Shown here: one piece after another, positions 29,637 to 38,156 of the stretch
Layout: every line of letters begins with the position of its first letter
How positions within the stretch are numbered: position 1 is the stretch's first letter
NCBI RefSeq assembly: GCF_013371215.1
Contig: NZ_JABWMH010000002.1
Location: forward strand, 824,995 to 888,994
Reading direction: 5' to 3'
Length of the DNA: 64,000 nt
Origin: Parasphingorhabdus flavimaris
GTDB lineage: Bacteria > Pseudomonadota > Alphaproteobacteria > Sphingomonadales > Sphingomonadaceae
Translations under genes and position numbers: made by a program
The notes under the pieces: generated by a model
What the model saw: the letters and a program-made list of their open reading frames with translations, nothing else
Database searches by the model: none
Told to the model about the DNA's origin: nothing

Positions 29637-30851
29637 ATGGCCAAGAAACATCTGTCCCGGCCCGGCCCCAGAGTCCTGATCGGCCTGATTGCAGCGGTGA
29701 TCATCATTGCTGTCTTTTTTGCGCTGCGCACGCCGCCACTGGATGTCGATGTCGCAGAGGCTGTCGAAGCCCCGTTGCTTGTTACCATCGACGACGAGGG
29801 CGAAACCCGCGTCCGTGATATCTATGTCGTCGCCGCGCCGATTAGCGGGGAGTTGCAGCGGGTCGATCTGGAGGCCGGTGATCCGGTGGTTGCCGGACAG
29901 ACCGTTGTAGCCCGGATCATGCCGGCCCAGCCCGATTTCCTGAACAGCCGCAATGAGGCCGAAGTGCGCGCGCAGATCAAGGCGCTGGAGGCCAGTGTGC
30001 AGTCCTCGGCGGCAAGAATCGGTCAGGCCGAAGCCGACCGCAAGCTCGCAGAAGCCAATTTCAGCAGGGTCGATGCCCTTTACGAGCGCGGTTTTGCGAC
30101 CCGCACCGCGCATGATGCGGCCCGTGCTGCGCGCGACAGCAGTGCTGCGCGACTAACAGAAGCCCGAGGTGCAATGAATGCCGCCCGGTTTGAATTGCGC
30201 GCAGCGAGAGCGCGACTGATTGCGCCTTCCTCCTCCAAAACAAGCGGCAGCGCCCTGGCCGTCCGCTCTCCGGAAAGCGGTTCGGTGCTGCGGGTGGTTC
30301 AGGAAAGCCAGGCAACGGTCGCTGTTGGCACTCCGATCATGGAGCTTGGCGATCCTTCCGACATCGAGATTGTGAGCGACCTGCTTTCCAGCGATGCGGT
30401 AAAAATCAAACCGGGTAGCGCGGTGCTGATCGACAATTGGGGCGGTGACAAACCGCTGAAAGGCAAAGTCAAACTGATCGAGCCTTTCGGCTTCACCAAA
30501 ATCTCGGCGCTGGGTGTCGAGGAGCAAAGGGTGAATGTGATCATCGACTTTGTCGATCGACGGATTGCCCGCGAACGGCTGGGCCACGGCTATCGCGTGA
30601 TTGTACGGGTTGTGGAATGGTCGGGCGATAAAGTGCTGCAAGTACCGATCAGCGGGCTTTTTCGAGACAAGGGCCAATGGTCGGTCTTTGTCATGCGCGG
30701 CGGTGAAGCGCATCTGGTTCCGGTTGCGGTCGGGCGGATGAACGATGAGCGTGCGCAAATAACGAAAGGCCTTGAGGCCGGGGATGAAGTCATTCTGCAT
30801 CCCAGCGAGAAGATCGAGGACGGACGCTCGGTCAGGCTGCGGGATGATTAG
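29637..30851 (+). CDS. HlyD-type periplasmic adaptor protein
   Basis: 404 residues with an N-terminal membrane anchor (VLIGLIAAVIIIAVFFAL), two half-lipoyl segments (AAPISGELQRVDLEAGD and AVRSPESGSVLRVVQES), a long alpha-helical hairpin between them (about 105-205) and a beta-barrel C-terminus (VQVPISGLF-like). It joins an inner-membrane transporter to an outer-membrane channel, and none is encoded next to it. The ATG at 29637 has AAGGGAG 8 bases upstream. It is the third gene of the ABC operon, 4 bases after the permease stop. Confidence 0.88.
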   Translation: MAKKHLSRPGPRVLIGLIAAVIIIAVFFALRTPPLDVDVAEAVEAPLLVTIDDEGETRVRDIYVVAAPISGELQRVDLEAGDPVVAGQTVVARIMPAQPDFLNSRNEAEVRAQIKALEASVQSSAARIGQAEADRKLAEANFSRVDALYERGFATRTAHDAARAARDSSAARLTEARGAMNAARFELRAARARLIAPSSSKTSGSALAVRSPESGSVLRVVQESQATVAVGTPIMELGDPSDIEIVSDLLSSDAVKIKPGSAVLIDNWGGDKPLKGKVKLIEPFGFTKISALGVEEQRVNVIIDFVDRRIARERLGHGYRVIVRVVEWSGDKVLQVPISGLFRDKGQWSVFVMRGGEAHLVPVAVGRMNDERAQITKGLEAGDEVILHPSEKIEDGRSVRLRDD

Positions 30852-30854
30852 CAT

Positions 30855-31359
30855 TTCCGGCTGACACGCTCTGCATGGTCTGGCAATTCCAGCACGATAG
30901 CACAGCGATGGCGCTGGTTTGACAGCAGCTGTCAGTATGGATTCTGAACTTACGCCTGAACCGGCGCGTCCAGTTCAAAACGTAGCGTTGATTTAGCGAA
31001 TATCTTTTCGCTTAATATTACAATAACTTATGTAATGGTGCCCCATAGACTTCAAAGATGGGCACTCGAATCATTGGAGAATTTCAGTCAATTTCCCTTA
31101 GAACGACAGCGTTGCTTCCAGAGGTCAGCGTTCTGAAGGCCTGCGCTCGTTCCTGAAAGCCGCAATTCAGCGCAATCAATTTACCCGGACCCGTATGGCA
31201 ACAACTGGGTGGTTTGCAGACTGTCTGCTTTTAAATGACTTAAGCCAACAGTCGCCATCTAGTTCCATTCGCGCCAGCTACCCGGATCGATAGAGATATG
31301 ATCAAGCCGGACAGATACCGATTTTCATTTCACTCGGACGAAATGATGCATAGCAGCGG
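30855..31359. other. Long convergent intergenic region, no gene seen
   Basis: Both flanking genes end here, so no promoter is required, yet 505 bases remain. No open frame with a good ribosome site is visible. Copy 2 of the 44-base element lies at 31035-31078 and is followed by an AT-rich stretch. A small RNA is possible but not shown. Confidence 0.4.
31035..31078. repeat. Dispersed 44-base element, copy 2
   Basis: Gapless match to 17905-17948 (33 of 44 identical). In this copy GTGCCC (31038-31043) and GGGCAC (31060-31065) are inverted repeats, a feature not kept in copy 1. Confidence 0.5.
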
Positions 31360-33666
31360 TTATGCAACCTTGCGGTTGCGGCACTTTCCCGACAGGGCCG
31401 TGATCAACGCGTCGACTTCAGCCATTGGCACCGGACGACTCAACAAGAAGCCCTGGATGTTGTTGCAGCCGTTTTTAAGAAGCATCTCGACTTGCTCTTC
31501 CAGTTCCACGCCTTCCGCTATGGTTTCCATCCCCAAAGCAGCGGCAAGGCCGGTAATTGCCTGAATGATAGCCGCACTGCCTTTATCAGACATGATATCG
31601 TCCACGAAACTGCGGTCGATTTTGATCTTGTCGAACGGAAAGCTGCGCAAATAACTGAGGGACGAATAGCCGGTGCCGAAATCGTCGAGAGCAACTCGGA
31701 CCCCCATTTCCCGCAAGCTGTGTAACGCCTGCAGGGTTTCCGCGACATTATCAATCAACAGCGATTCGGTAATCTCGAGCTCAAGCCGCTGTGGTGACAA
31801 CCCAGACTGGGTCAGCGCCTGTATTAGAACCGATTGGAGGCCTTTCGTCCGAAACTGGACTGGTGATATATTTATCGCCACCCGGATTTGTTCGGGCCAA
31901 GTTGCTGCCTGATGGCAGGCTTCTTTAATCACCCACTCGCCAATCTGGACGATCAGGCCGGTTTCTTCGGCAAGCGGGATGAAGTCGAGCGGAGACACAA
32001 GGCCGCGGGTGGGATGATTCCAACGGATCAACGCCTCGAAGCCGTTTATTTTCTGTTCTTCGGTATTGAACAACGGCTGATAGTATAACTCGAACTGGCC
32101 GTGCTCGATCGCCAGCTTAAGATCGATTTCGGTTTCCCGGCGCTTCCGAGCAAGCTCATCCATTTGTTGTTCGAAATAGTGATATTGGCCTTTGCCTTCA
32201 TGCTTTGCTCGATAAAGCGCGAGATCAGCGTTTTTCATCAAAATGTCAGATTCAGTGCCATCATGAGGTGCAACGGCTATCCCGATGCTTGTCGTTGTCG
32301 GCATGATATGCCCATCAAACTCGAATCTGTCGGCAAAGGATTTTTCGAGACTTTCGGCGATTTTCGTAATTGCATCCACACTGTCGACGCCATCGACCAG
32401 CACCGCGAACTCATCACCACCGAGGCGGGCAATAAGATGGCCATCCAGCAGACCTTCCATGCGCGAAGAGACTTGCTTCAACAAACCGTCGCCAACCGGG
32501 TGACCAAGCGTATCGTTGACCGATTTGAAATTATCAAGATCAAGATAGAAAACCGCAACCAGCTCGTCTTCCCCAGCCCGCTTGAGCGCGATATCCAGCT
32601 GATCCCGATAATATTTGCGATTTGGGAGGCCGGTTAAAGCGTCGTGAAGGGCGATATGGGAAATCTCGCCCTCACGCTCGACAATAGCGTCGACCATATC
32701 GTTGAAACTCTCTGCCAACCGACCGATTTCGTCTTTGGAATTGACGCGGACTTTAGTTCTTTCGCCAGCGCTAATCTGGCGAGCAGCCTGTTCCAGTCGA
32801 GCTATAGGACGGGTAATTCCTTTGGCCAGAGCCCAGCCCGCAGATATGATGATTCCGAGTCCAACCAGCGCCAGTATACTAAGTATCCAGCTAATAGGAC
32901 GATAGGCAAGCAACGCCTCGCTCAGCGAGTGCCGCAGAAGGAGAGTGGGCTTTTGGTTGGTGCCCAGTGAAGGCAAGGTAGAAACGCGATATAATATCCG
33001 TTCGCCGTTTTCGAGCAGCTCTATCTGCTCTCCGGTCTTGGCAACTAACGGGCTTGGTAGAATAGGTTCATCGATGACTTTTGCAGTCAGGCTGATCGGT
33101 GCGAGTTCCGACAATCCCTGCATTTCCGCCTTGTTGAGCGGCTTGCCGACGACAAGCCAGCCAAACAAGTCCGGGGCTTCGATCGGGGCAGCAACGATCC
33201 CATGATATTCGCCGCCGATTTTTACCAATCCGTTTCGCGCGCCTTCGTCAAGAGCGTTCCAGATACTATCCGACTCTGCGTCCTGTATTTTTTGTTCTAG
33301 GCCGATGGTCCCGCCATCCAGCGTCATGATAAATGCATTGGGGACGTCCAGCCGATTGCGCAAGCTGACCAAGGCACTCGCCAATGTCGGTTCATCGCCC
33401 AACGCAACAGCCTCGCGGAAACCGAAATCGGCAGCCAGAATATCCGTCGCCGTCGCCATTCGCTTTGATTCCAGCTCCAGTATTTTCTTAAAAGCATTGG
33501 AATTAGCTGTCATCTCATCGGAAATCTGGCCCGAGGCATAGCGCTCTATCCCGCCCATAGCGACCGCCACAAGGGCGCCAAATGTTAGCGCAAAAAGCGC
33601 CGAATATAACGCAGCGATGCGGACCGATAGCGAGTCAAAACGCAAAAAACGGCGGATTTTCTGCAC
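31360..33666 (-). CDS. Membrane sensor GGDEF-EAL protein (diguanylate cyclase/phosphodiesterase)
   Basis: 768 residues: a membrane helix (about 18-40), a periplasmic sensory region of about 210 residues (CHASE4/double-cache-like), a second helix (about 258-280), HAMP (to about 330), GGDEF (about 335-500) and EAL (about 510-760). The cyclase motif GGDEF is intact at 416-420. The EAL motif is intact at 544-546, with DDFGTGYSS and the KIDRSF segment. No RxxD inhibitory site precedes GGDEF. Both activities are therefore possible. It is the second gene of a minus-strand operon, 4 bases after the cupredoxin-like gene, so the periplasmic protein may supply its signal. Confidence 0.92.
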   Translation of the reverse strand: MQKIRRFLRFDSLSVRIAALYSALFALTFGALVAVAMGGIERYASGQISDEMTANSNAFKKILELESKRMATATDILAADFGFREAVALGDEPTLASALVSLRNRLDVPNAFIMTLDGGTIGLEQKIQDAESDSIWNALDEGARNGLVKIGGEYHGIVAAPIEAPDLFGWLVVGKPLNKAEMQGLSELAPISLTAKVIDEPILPSPLVAKTGEQIELLENGERILYRVSTLPSLGTNQKPTLLLRHSLSEALLAYRPISWILSILALVGLGIIISAGWALAKGITRPIARLEQAARQISAGERTKVRVNSKDEIGRLAESFNDMVDAIVEREGEISHIALHDALTGLPNRKYYRDQLDIALKRAGEDELVAVFYLDLDNFKSVNDTLGHPVGDGLLKQVSSRMEGLLDGHLIARLGGDEFAVLVDGVDSVDAITKIAESLEKSFADRFEFDGHIMPTTTSIGIAVAPHDGTESDILMKNADLALYRAKHEGKGQYHYFEQQMDELARKRRETEIDLKLAIEHGQFELYYQPLFNTEEQKINGFEALIRWNHPTRGLVSPLDFIPLAEETGLIVQIGEWVIKEACHQAATWPEQIRVAINISPVQFRTKGLQSVLIQALTQSGLSPQRLELEITESLLIDNVAETLQALHSLREMGVRVALDDFGTGYSSLSYLRSFPFDKIKIDRSFVDDIMSDKGSAAIIQAITGLAAALGMETIAEGVELEEQVEMLLKNGCNNIQGFLLSRPVPMAEVDALITALSGKCRNRKVA

Positions 33667-33670
33667 AGAT

Positions 33671-34312
33671 CTATTTCCTCAGTTTCAGCGTCGCGGTTTT
33701 TTTGGTCAAACCACTGCCGCTGATGGGTAAGGAGAATTCTGTTTCTCCGCCGCGCACCCGGTTATTCGGATGCCAGACTTTCACCCGCGCGAAGCCGCCA
33801 GGCAGGCCGCCAATTTGCAGCAGGCCATTATGATTGGTCTTGGCAGCATAGGGCGTATCGACGACCTTGATATATCCCTTCATTTCGTCGTGTATATTGC
33901 ATCCCAGCGCGACCGTGCCGACTATCGAGAATCTCTGCGAACGCGATTCGTCTTTGCCGTATAATTTCATTTCAAATTTGCCGGCCTCGGAAAAGCTATA
34001 GACATTATGGCGGACGCGATCACGGTTCGGGAAACTTACATTCGTGCCCTTGGCGACGATCAGCGTGCCAGGGTCAAACTGGATATTGCGCTGCTGCATC
34101 ACTCCATTGCCGTCGAATTTGTAACTACCGCCTGCGATGCCGGTGGCCGGATAGACCATAACCACCGCATCCCGCACCGGCATCCCCTGATCATCCTTGA
34201 TCGCGATCGCCAATGTGCCGCTGCTGGCCGCTTGACTGGAAACCGTCAGCCCGCCGGCGAGGACGGCAAAGGACATTGCGATGGCTAGAATCGGTGCACT
34301 GGCTATTTTCAT
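33671..34312 (-). CDS. Secreted cupredoxin-like protein (methylamine-utilisation-protein type)
   Basis: 213 residues with a signal peptide (APILAIAMSFAVLAGGLTVSSQA). An N-terminal carboxypeptidase-regulatory-like strand set (DDQGMPVRDAVVMVYP) leads into a blue-copper-like segment. His102, Cys138, His141 and Met144 (CNIHDEM, CxxHxxM) are placed as type 1 copper ligands, and YSFSEAGKFEMKL matches the strand before them. Proteins of this kind are often labelled methylamine utilisation protein or plastocyanin. Copper binding is inferred. It is the first gene of the operon with the GGDEF-EAL protein and divergent from the DUF3034/globin pair. Confidence 0.82.
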   Translation of the reverse strand: MKIASAPILAIAMSFAVLAGGLTVSSQAASSGTLAIAIKDDQGMPVRDAVVMVYPATGIAGGSYKFDGNGVMQQRNIQFDPGTLIVAKGTNVSFPNRDRVRHNVYSFSEAGKFEMKLYGKDESRSQRFSIVGTVALGCNIHDEMKGYIKVVDTPYAAKTNHNGLLQIGGLPGGFARVKVWHPNNRVRGGETEFSLPISGSGLTKKTATLKLRK

Positions 34313-34352
34313 TTTCGAACGCTTACCGGCGTCTTCTTACCAAATTTATAAT

Positions 34353-34365
34353 ATTCCTTAGGAAT
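34353..34365. promoter_or_regulatory. Palindrome in the divergent cupredoxin/DUF3034 promoter gap
   Basis: ATTCC-TTA-GGAAT is an inverted repeat inside the 146-base gap from which both halves of the locus are transcribed. It is short and may be a shared operator. The binding protein is unknown. Confidence 0.3.
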
Positions 34366-34458
34366 CGCTCGCAAAGGAAGATATTTTTCATCGTTTCATT
34401 ATCCGCTCCGAACGAGCTTAACTCACTTTTAAACCTGTTTGATTAACGCGAGATCATA

Positions 34459-35340
34459 ATGAAAAGAACATTTCACCTTCTGTCCGTCACAATGGCAGCC
34501 ATGATCACCAGCATCGCCCCATCGGCTGCCGCAGAAGAATTGCGGCAAGGCGGCAAGCTTCTCCTAACCAACGGCATTGCATCGGTGGAAGGGTCGACCG
34601 GCGGCGGACTAGCAAGCTGGAGCCTGATTGCAGGCAATGAGACCCGCGACGGCATCGGCGGGTCGGTTCATGCAACGGTCGCCGAATTCAAGGATTACCG
34701 TCTGGACACCGAAGGGTTGGCAGTCGGGTTTTTTAATCGCGTTGAACTAAGCTATGCACGACAGGCGTTGAATACAAAGGCTATCGGGCAAGCACTGGGC
34801 CTCGGCTACGGTTATAAACTGAACCAGGATATTTATGGGGCAAAATTGCGCGTTGCCGGGGATGCTGTTTACGGCGACCCGCTGATGCCGCAAATCGCCG
34901 TGGGCATCCAGCATAAGCGCAATCTCGACAGCCAGGTAACCGACGCGGTCGGTGCGGCAGAATCCGAAGGCACGGATTTCTATGTGAGCGCCACGAAATT
35001 ATTCCTGTCGCACAGCATTTTGATCGGCGCCACAGCCCGTTACACCAAGGCTAACCAAGGCGGGTTGCTCGGCTTTGGCGGAGACAAAAACAATGATTAT
35101 GGTGTGCAGTTTGAGGGCAGCCTAGGCTATCAACTGTCCCGCAAATTGGTGATCGGTGGGGAGTATCGCACCAAACCGGACAATTTATCGATAGCGCGCG
35201 AAGATGATTGGTATGATTTTTTCGCGGCCTATGCGATCAATCGGAACCTGACCTTAGCAGCTGCCTATGTCGATCTCGGTTCGATCGCGACATCGGCAGA
35301 ACAGCGCGGCGGGCTTATTTCACTGCGCGCTTCTTTTTAA
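34459..35340 (+). CDS. DUF3034-like outer-membrane protein
   Basis: 293 residues with a signal peptide (LLSVTMAAMITSIAPSAAA). The start LRQGGKLLLTNGIASVEGS with GGGLASW is the look of DUF3034, and the rest is alternating amphipathic strands typical of a small beta-barrel. It ends in LRASF with a terminal Phe. No enzyme motif. It is co-directional with the exported globin 13 bases downstream and divergent from the cupredoxin/GGDEF-EAL pair. Function of the family is not established. A pore or a surface partner of the globin is inference. Confidence 0.75.
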   Translation: MKRTFHLLSVTMAAMITSIAPSAAAEELRQGGKLLLTNGIASVEGSTGGGLASWSLIAGNETRDGIGGSVHATVAEFKDYRLDTEGLAVGFFNRVELSYARQALNTKAIGQALGLGYGYKLNQDIYGAKLRVAGDAVYGDPLMPQIAVGIQHKRNLDSQVTDAVGAAESEGTDFYVSATKLFLSHSILIGATARYTKANQGGLLGFGGDKNNDYGVQFEGSLGYQLSRKLVIGGEYRTKPDNLSIAREDDWYDFFAAYAINRNLTLAAAYVDLGSIATSAEQRGGLISLRASF

Positions 35341-35353
35341 CGAAGGTCAAACT

Positions 35354-35851
35354 ATGCTTCTATCGCTTGCCCTTGCTCTTTCCGTTCAAGATGTTCCCGC
35401 AAACGCGGGTCCTGTTGGCGATCCGGTCACGGGTGAATTGCCTGTTGATCCGTATCAACAGGACAATGCCAACGCTGGCGCAAGGCCATTCAAGGGCGAC
35501 AAGATGGCAAAGGCTTTCGGCGGCAAAGACGGTATAAAGCGAATAACCGACAATCTGGTTGTCGGAATCACCAGTGATCCGCGAATCGAGGAAATATTCA
35601 AAGGTCAGGATATCGTGCGCCTTCGCCGGACTCTGTTCGAACAATTCTGTTACATTTTAAATGCAGGTTGCAACTACACCGGACGCGACATGCGCAGCGC
35701 CCACAAGAATCTCGGAACGCAAATGGCCGACCTCAATGCGCTGGTCGAAATTCTGCAGAACGTGATGGATCAGGAAAATATTGCCTTCACGCTGCAAAAC
35801 CGCTTTCTAGCAAAGTTGGCTCCGATGAAAGACGATGTTGTTGATCGCTAA
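35354..35851 (+). CDS. Exported group 1 truncated haemoglobin
   Basis: 165 residues. A hydrophobic N-terminus (MLLSLALALS) and a Pro/Asp-rich linker of about 40 residues precede a group 1 truncated globin fold (about 50-160). The proximal haem ligand is His117 in DMRSAHKNLG, after FCYILNAGCNYTGRDM. Most truncated haemoglobins are cytosolic. The leader here suggests export to the periplasm, though the signal is short and might be a membrane anchor. The ATG at 35354 was chosen because the upstream in-frame ATG (35267) lies within the DUF3034 gene. It lies next to the left end of the proposed integrated element. Confidence 0.85.
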   Translation: MLLSLALALSVQDVPANAGPVGDPVTGELPVDPYQQDNANAGARPFKGDKMAKAFGGKDGIKRITDNLVVGITSDPRIEEIFKGQDIVRLRRTLFEQFCYILNAGCNYTGRDMRSAHKNLGTQMADLNALVEILQNVMDQENIAFTLQNRFLAKLAPMKDDVVDR

Positions 35852-36113
35852 TCGGTCCCTGAGCCTTTCATCGAATGGCAGCAATTAGTAATGTTTGATT
35901 GGCTGAGAAAGGTCTGGAACTGGGGCGTTAGCCGTCATCGCGATGTGCAACGGCTCAATGTCCGCTTGTCATCGATAATTGTCTTGGAGTAGACGGTCCG
36001 ATAACAGCCAAGAAGTGAAAACAACACTCTGAGGTCAACTGATCCTAAATTGGTGCCCATCTTTGACCGCTGTGCCTCCACAAGAGTGGCGGTTTTCCGA
36101 CAAATATCTGGAA

Positions 36114-36166
36114 TGGTGCCCCTGGCCCGACTCGAACGGGCACTCCTTGCGGAACTGCATTTTGAG
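36114..36166 (-). other. 3' half of tRNA-Leu(CAA): probable attachment-site repeat of an integrative element
   Basis: On the minus strand the sequence runs from the anticodon loop CTCAAAA through 3' anticodon stem TGCAG, a variable arm with TCC-GCAA-GGA, T-arm GCCCG-TTCGAGT-CGGGC and acceptor strand CAGGGGC, to discriminator A and CCA. The base sequence 5' of the loop does not pair with TGCAG and no D-arm exists, so the break is in the anticodon loop. That is the classical crossover region for tyrosine recombinases. The side lacking the tRNA 5' half faces higher coordinates, where the element should lie. Confidence 0.85.
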
Positions 36167-36227
36167 TGGGACGAGACAACCGTAACATTCTGATAACAAG
36201 ATATATTTTTTCGGTCAAGCCAAATTT

Positions 36228-36265
36228 GTGTAAGGTTTTGTGTAAGTGTGTAAGACATGTGTAAG
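36228..36265. repeat. Four GTGTAAG direct repeats beside the attachment site
   Basis: GTGTAAG occurs at 36228, 36240, 36248 and 36259, all in the same direction, spaced 12, 8 and 11 bases, starting 62 bases inside the element from the tRNA fragment. Short directly repeated arm sites for an integrase are a likely reading. Confidence 0.55.
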
Positions 36266-36694
36266 GGAATCCCACTAAAAGTGGGACGCGCCTGAGATGG
36301 ACAGAGCGTCCTTTGCAGTCCCCTGTTCCACTATTTGAAAGAACGTTGATGTATCGCGATGACGGCGTTTGGGTTTGGCTGATCGTTGCGCCAAAAGCCG
36401 ACTGACGGCTTTTAGACGATCTCTACCAATCAACCGTTGGCGAATGACCGAAACTGGGGTGGATAGTTGCCATAGCCTATCATTGGCGTCGCGGAGCTTT
36501 TGGCGCCGTCTGGAAGATCACAGAACAATGCTGGATGCTACCTCCACTTCGCTCATTCGTCACTGAGGCGAGAACTAGATTCTGCCTGAACTACAGCTAC
36601 AAATTCGTGCCATTGGTGCTGACGTAGGGCAGGCGAAAACGCCGAACAGAATTTAGGCAAACGGAAGCCGGCCCTGAGCGCAATTCTTGACCGC

Positions 36695-37108
36695 TCAGCG
36701 AGCCTTTGCTGGTCCAGCAGATTTCGAACGTACCAAAACACCCAACCCGCCAATAATGGCGATCGGTACCCAAGCGTAAGGCGCTGGCGTGGTCCAGAGT
36801 GCTGGATCTCCGAACATGGCCAAGCCAATCCCGAGAACCGCAAAGGCTGCGCTCATAGCGGATGCGATTATCGCGTGCGCAACATGCTCGGGGCGGCGCG
36901 CGGCGAGGATGAACATGACCATCATAGCCAGGACAGCGACTGTCCCGACATGCCAGATGAAGTTGTGCATCCACACAACATTCGGGGGAAGGCCAGAGGT
37001 CTCAAGCGGTCCCAGCATCACAGGAGCCCCAAGCAATTCGTGTCCGACCGCGCCCAGCAGCGAAAGCGCGGCGGCGAGCAGGTAAAAAGTTCGCGACATC
37101 CTGGTCAT
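36695..37108 (-). CDS. Four-helix membrane protein, unknown family (paralogue 1)
   Basis: 137 residues with four hydrophobic segments. Conserved positions shared with the protein at 48386-48781 include HELLGAP, P-N-VVW-H-F-WHVG, AAR-PEH and WTTPAPY. Several histidines lie in or next to membrane segments and could bind metal or haem. The ATG at 37108 has AAGGAAA upstream. It lies 10 bases after the alpha/beta hydrolase gene and is probably co-transcribed. The function is not recognised. Linkage to two different hydrolases suggests a shared accessory role. Confidence 0.75.
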   Translation of the reverse strand: MTRMSRTFYLLAAALSLLGAVGHELLGAPVMLGPLETSGLPPNVVWMHNFIWHVGTVAVLAMMVMFILAARRPEHVAHAIIASAMSAAFAVLGIGLAMFGDPALWTTPAPYAWVPIAIIGGLGVLVRSKSAGPAKAR

Positions 37109-37118
37109 TCTGTTTCCT

Positions 37119-37979
37119 TCAAGCCTGCTTTGCAGAATTAGCGGTTGCCTCAACCTCTTCGATAAAATTCAAGACCTTTTCGAGGTAATCCGACGGGTTG
37201 TCTTCCCACGCATAATGCGCTGCACCGGGGATGAGAGCAAACCGGCTGTTCGGCAGCAGATCGGCCAGCCGCTGCGAATTGGAGACGGACACAAACGTAT
37301 CGAACTCACCATGGAGGACTTGTACCGGGGCCTCAATCGTGGCGACATCGCGCTCAAGCGCAGGCGTTTCCTGAGGGTAGCTGCCCAGAAACCCAACCTG
37401 CCCGCGCAATTTGGCAAAGCGTGTGGAACCCGCAAGATAGTCCGCTTTTGCCTCCCGCGACGGTTTGCTTAGACGATACCCGATGCTGTTTGCGGCGGCG
37501 CAATAGATGCGTCCGCCAATTGGGCCGCCGGCAGAGAGAGTCGCCCACTGCGCCAGGCGCGAATAGACTAACGTGCGAAACAAGAACGAACCCTCCACCT
37601 TGCCAACCACGCCAGCATCGCCCACCGTCGCAGACCTTATCCAGCCCGGGTTATCCGCCATAAACCGCATCAAGGTCGGCGTGCCCATATCGGGCGCAAC
37701 CGCATGCGGGTGTGATAGCTCGAAATGATCGAGGATCTGGCCCAGAAACGCCGCTTGCTCGCTCACGGTCGTCACATGTCGCGCGGGGTCGGAGCCGCCA
37801 TGGTTGGGCAGGTCCACCGCCACAACGTCAAAACTCTGCGTAAGCCGGTCCCACCAGTTGCGGTAGGTCAGAACGCTCATCGGTTGCGGCGAGGTCAGCA
37901 AAAGTTGCGGCTTACCTTCACTTCGGCTGGCCGCGTAGCGGATGGTAATGTCGCCAATCTTGGTTGTCGCAAATTTCAT
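37119..37979 (-). CDS. Alpha/beta-fold hydrolase with an Asp nucleophile elbow
   Basis: 286 residues. The elbow is VAPDMGTP with Asp97 in the nucleophile place, as in epoxide hydrolases and dehalogenases (compare DWGG). HGEFDTF supplies the acid Asp227 and AAHYAWED the base His255. The normal HG oxyanion-loop motif after strand 3 is replaced by TSPQPM, so the oxyanion hole is unusual. No signal peptide. It is the first gene of a two-gene unit with the four-helix membrane protein, divergent from an AraC-type regulator. Substrate unknown. Confidence 0.82.
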   Translation of the reverse strand: MKFATTKIGDITIRYAASRSEGKPQLLLTSPQPMSVLTYRNWWDRLTQSFDVVAVDLPNHGGSDPARHVTTVSEQAAFLGQILDHFELSHPHAVAPDMGTPTLMRFMADNPGWIRSATVGDAGVVGKVEGSFLFRTLVYSRLAQWATLSAGGPIGGRIYCAAANSIGYRLSKPSREAKADYLAGSTRFAKLRGQVGFLGSYPQETPALERDVATIEAPVQVLHGEFDTFVSVSNSQRLADLLPNSRFALIPGAAHYAWEDNPSDYLEKVLNFIEEVEATANSAKQA

Positions 37980-38156
37980 TAGTCCTGTTCCTGCATCGCT
38001 ACGTTGAAATCAGACTACGCCTGGCCGGGTGCGCAATAAACATGCAGATGCGGTCAAACGCTTGCAGATTGCCTCAATCAACTTGTAGAACTTGCGCTCG
38101 TCATGTCTTTACGAGATTGAAAGCGGACAGGTTCGCGAGTTGATGAAGGGACGATT

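Larger units (their letters stand above)
35852..36694. other. Junction region between host chromosome and integrated element
   Basis: Holds the tRNA-Leu fragment and the GTGTAAG repeat cluster. To the left, a 33-codon open frame (35891-35992) has no recognised product. From 36266 to 36694 there is TCCCACTAAAAGTGGGA, a small inverted repeat at about 36269-36285, then nothing recognised. No integrase gene is present at this end. Confidence 0.5.

Noticed and set aside
31035..31078. Similarity of TGGTGCCCC...GGGCACTC to the tRNA-Leu fragment at 36114-36166, as a possible second attachment site.
   Set aside because: Only the ends agree. There is no T-loop at the right distance and no acceptor pairing, whereas the match to 17905-17948 covers all 44 bases.
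35891..35992. A 33-codon open frame near the element boundary.
   Set aside because: No ribosome site and no recognised family. Too short to support.
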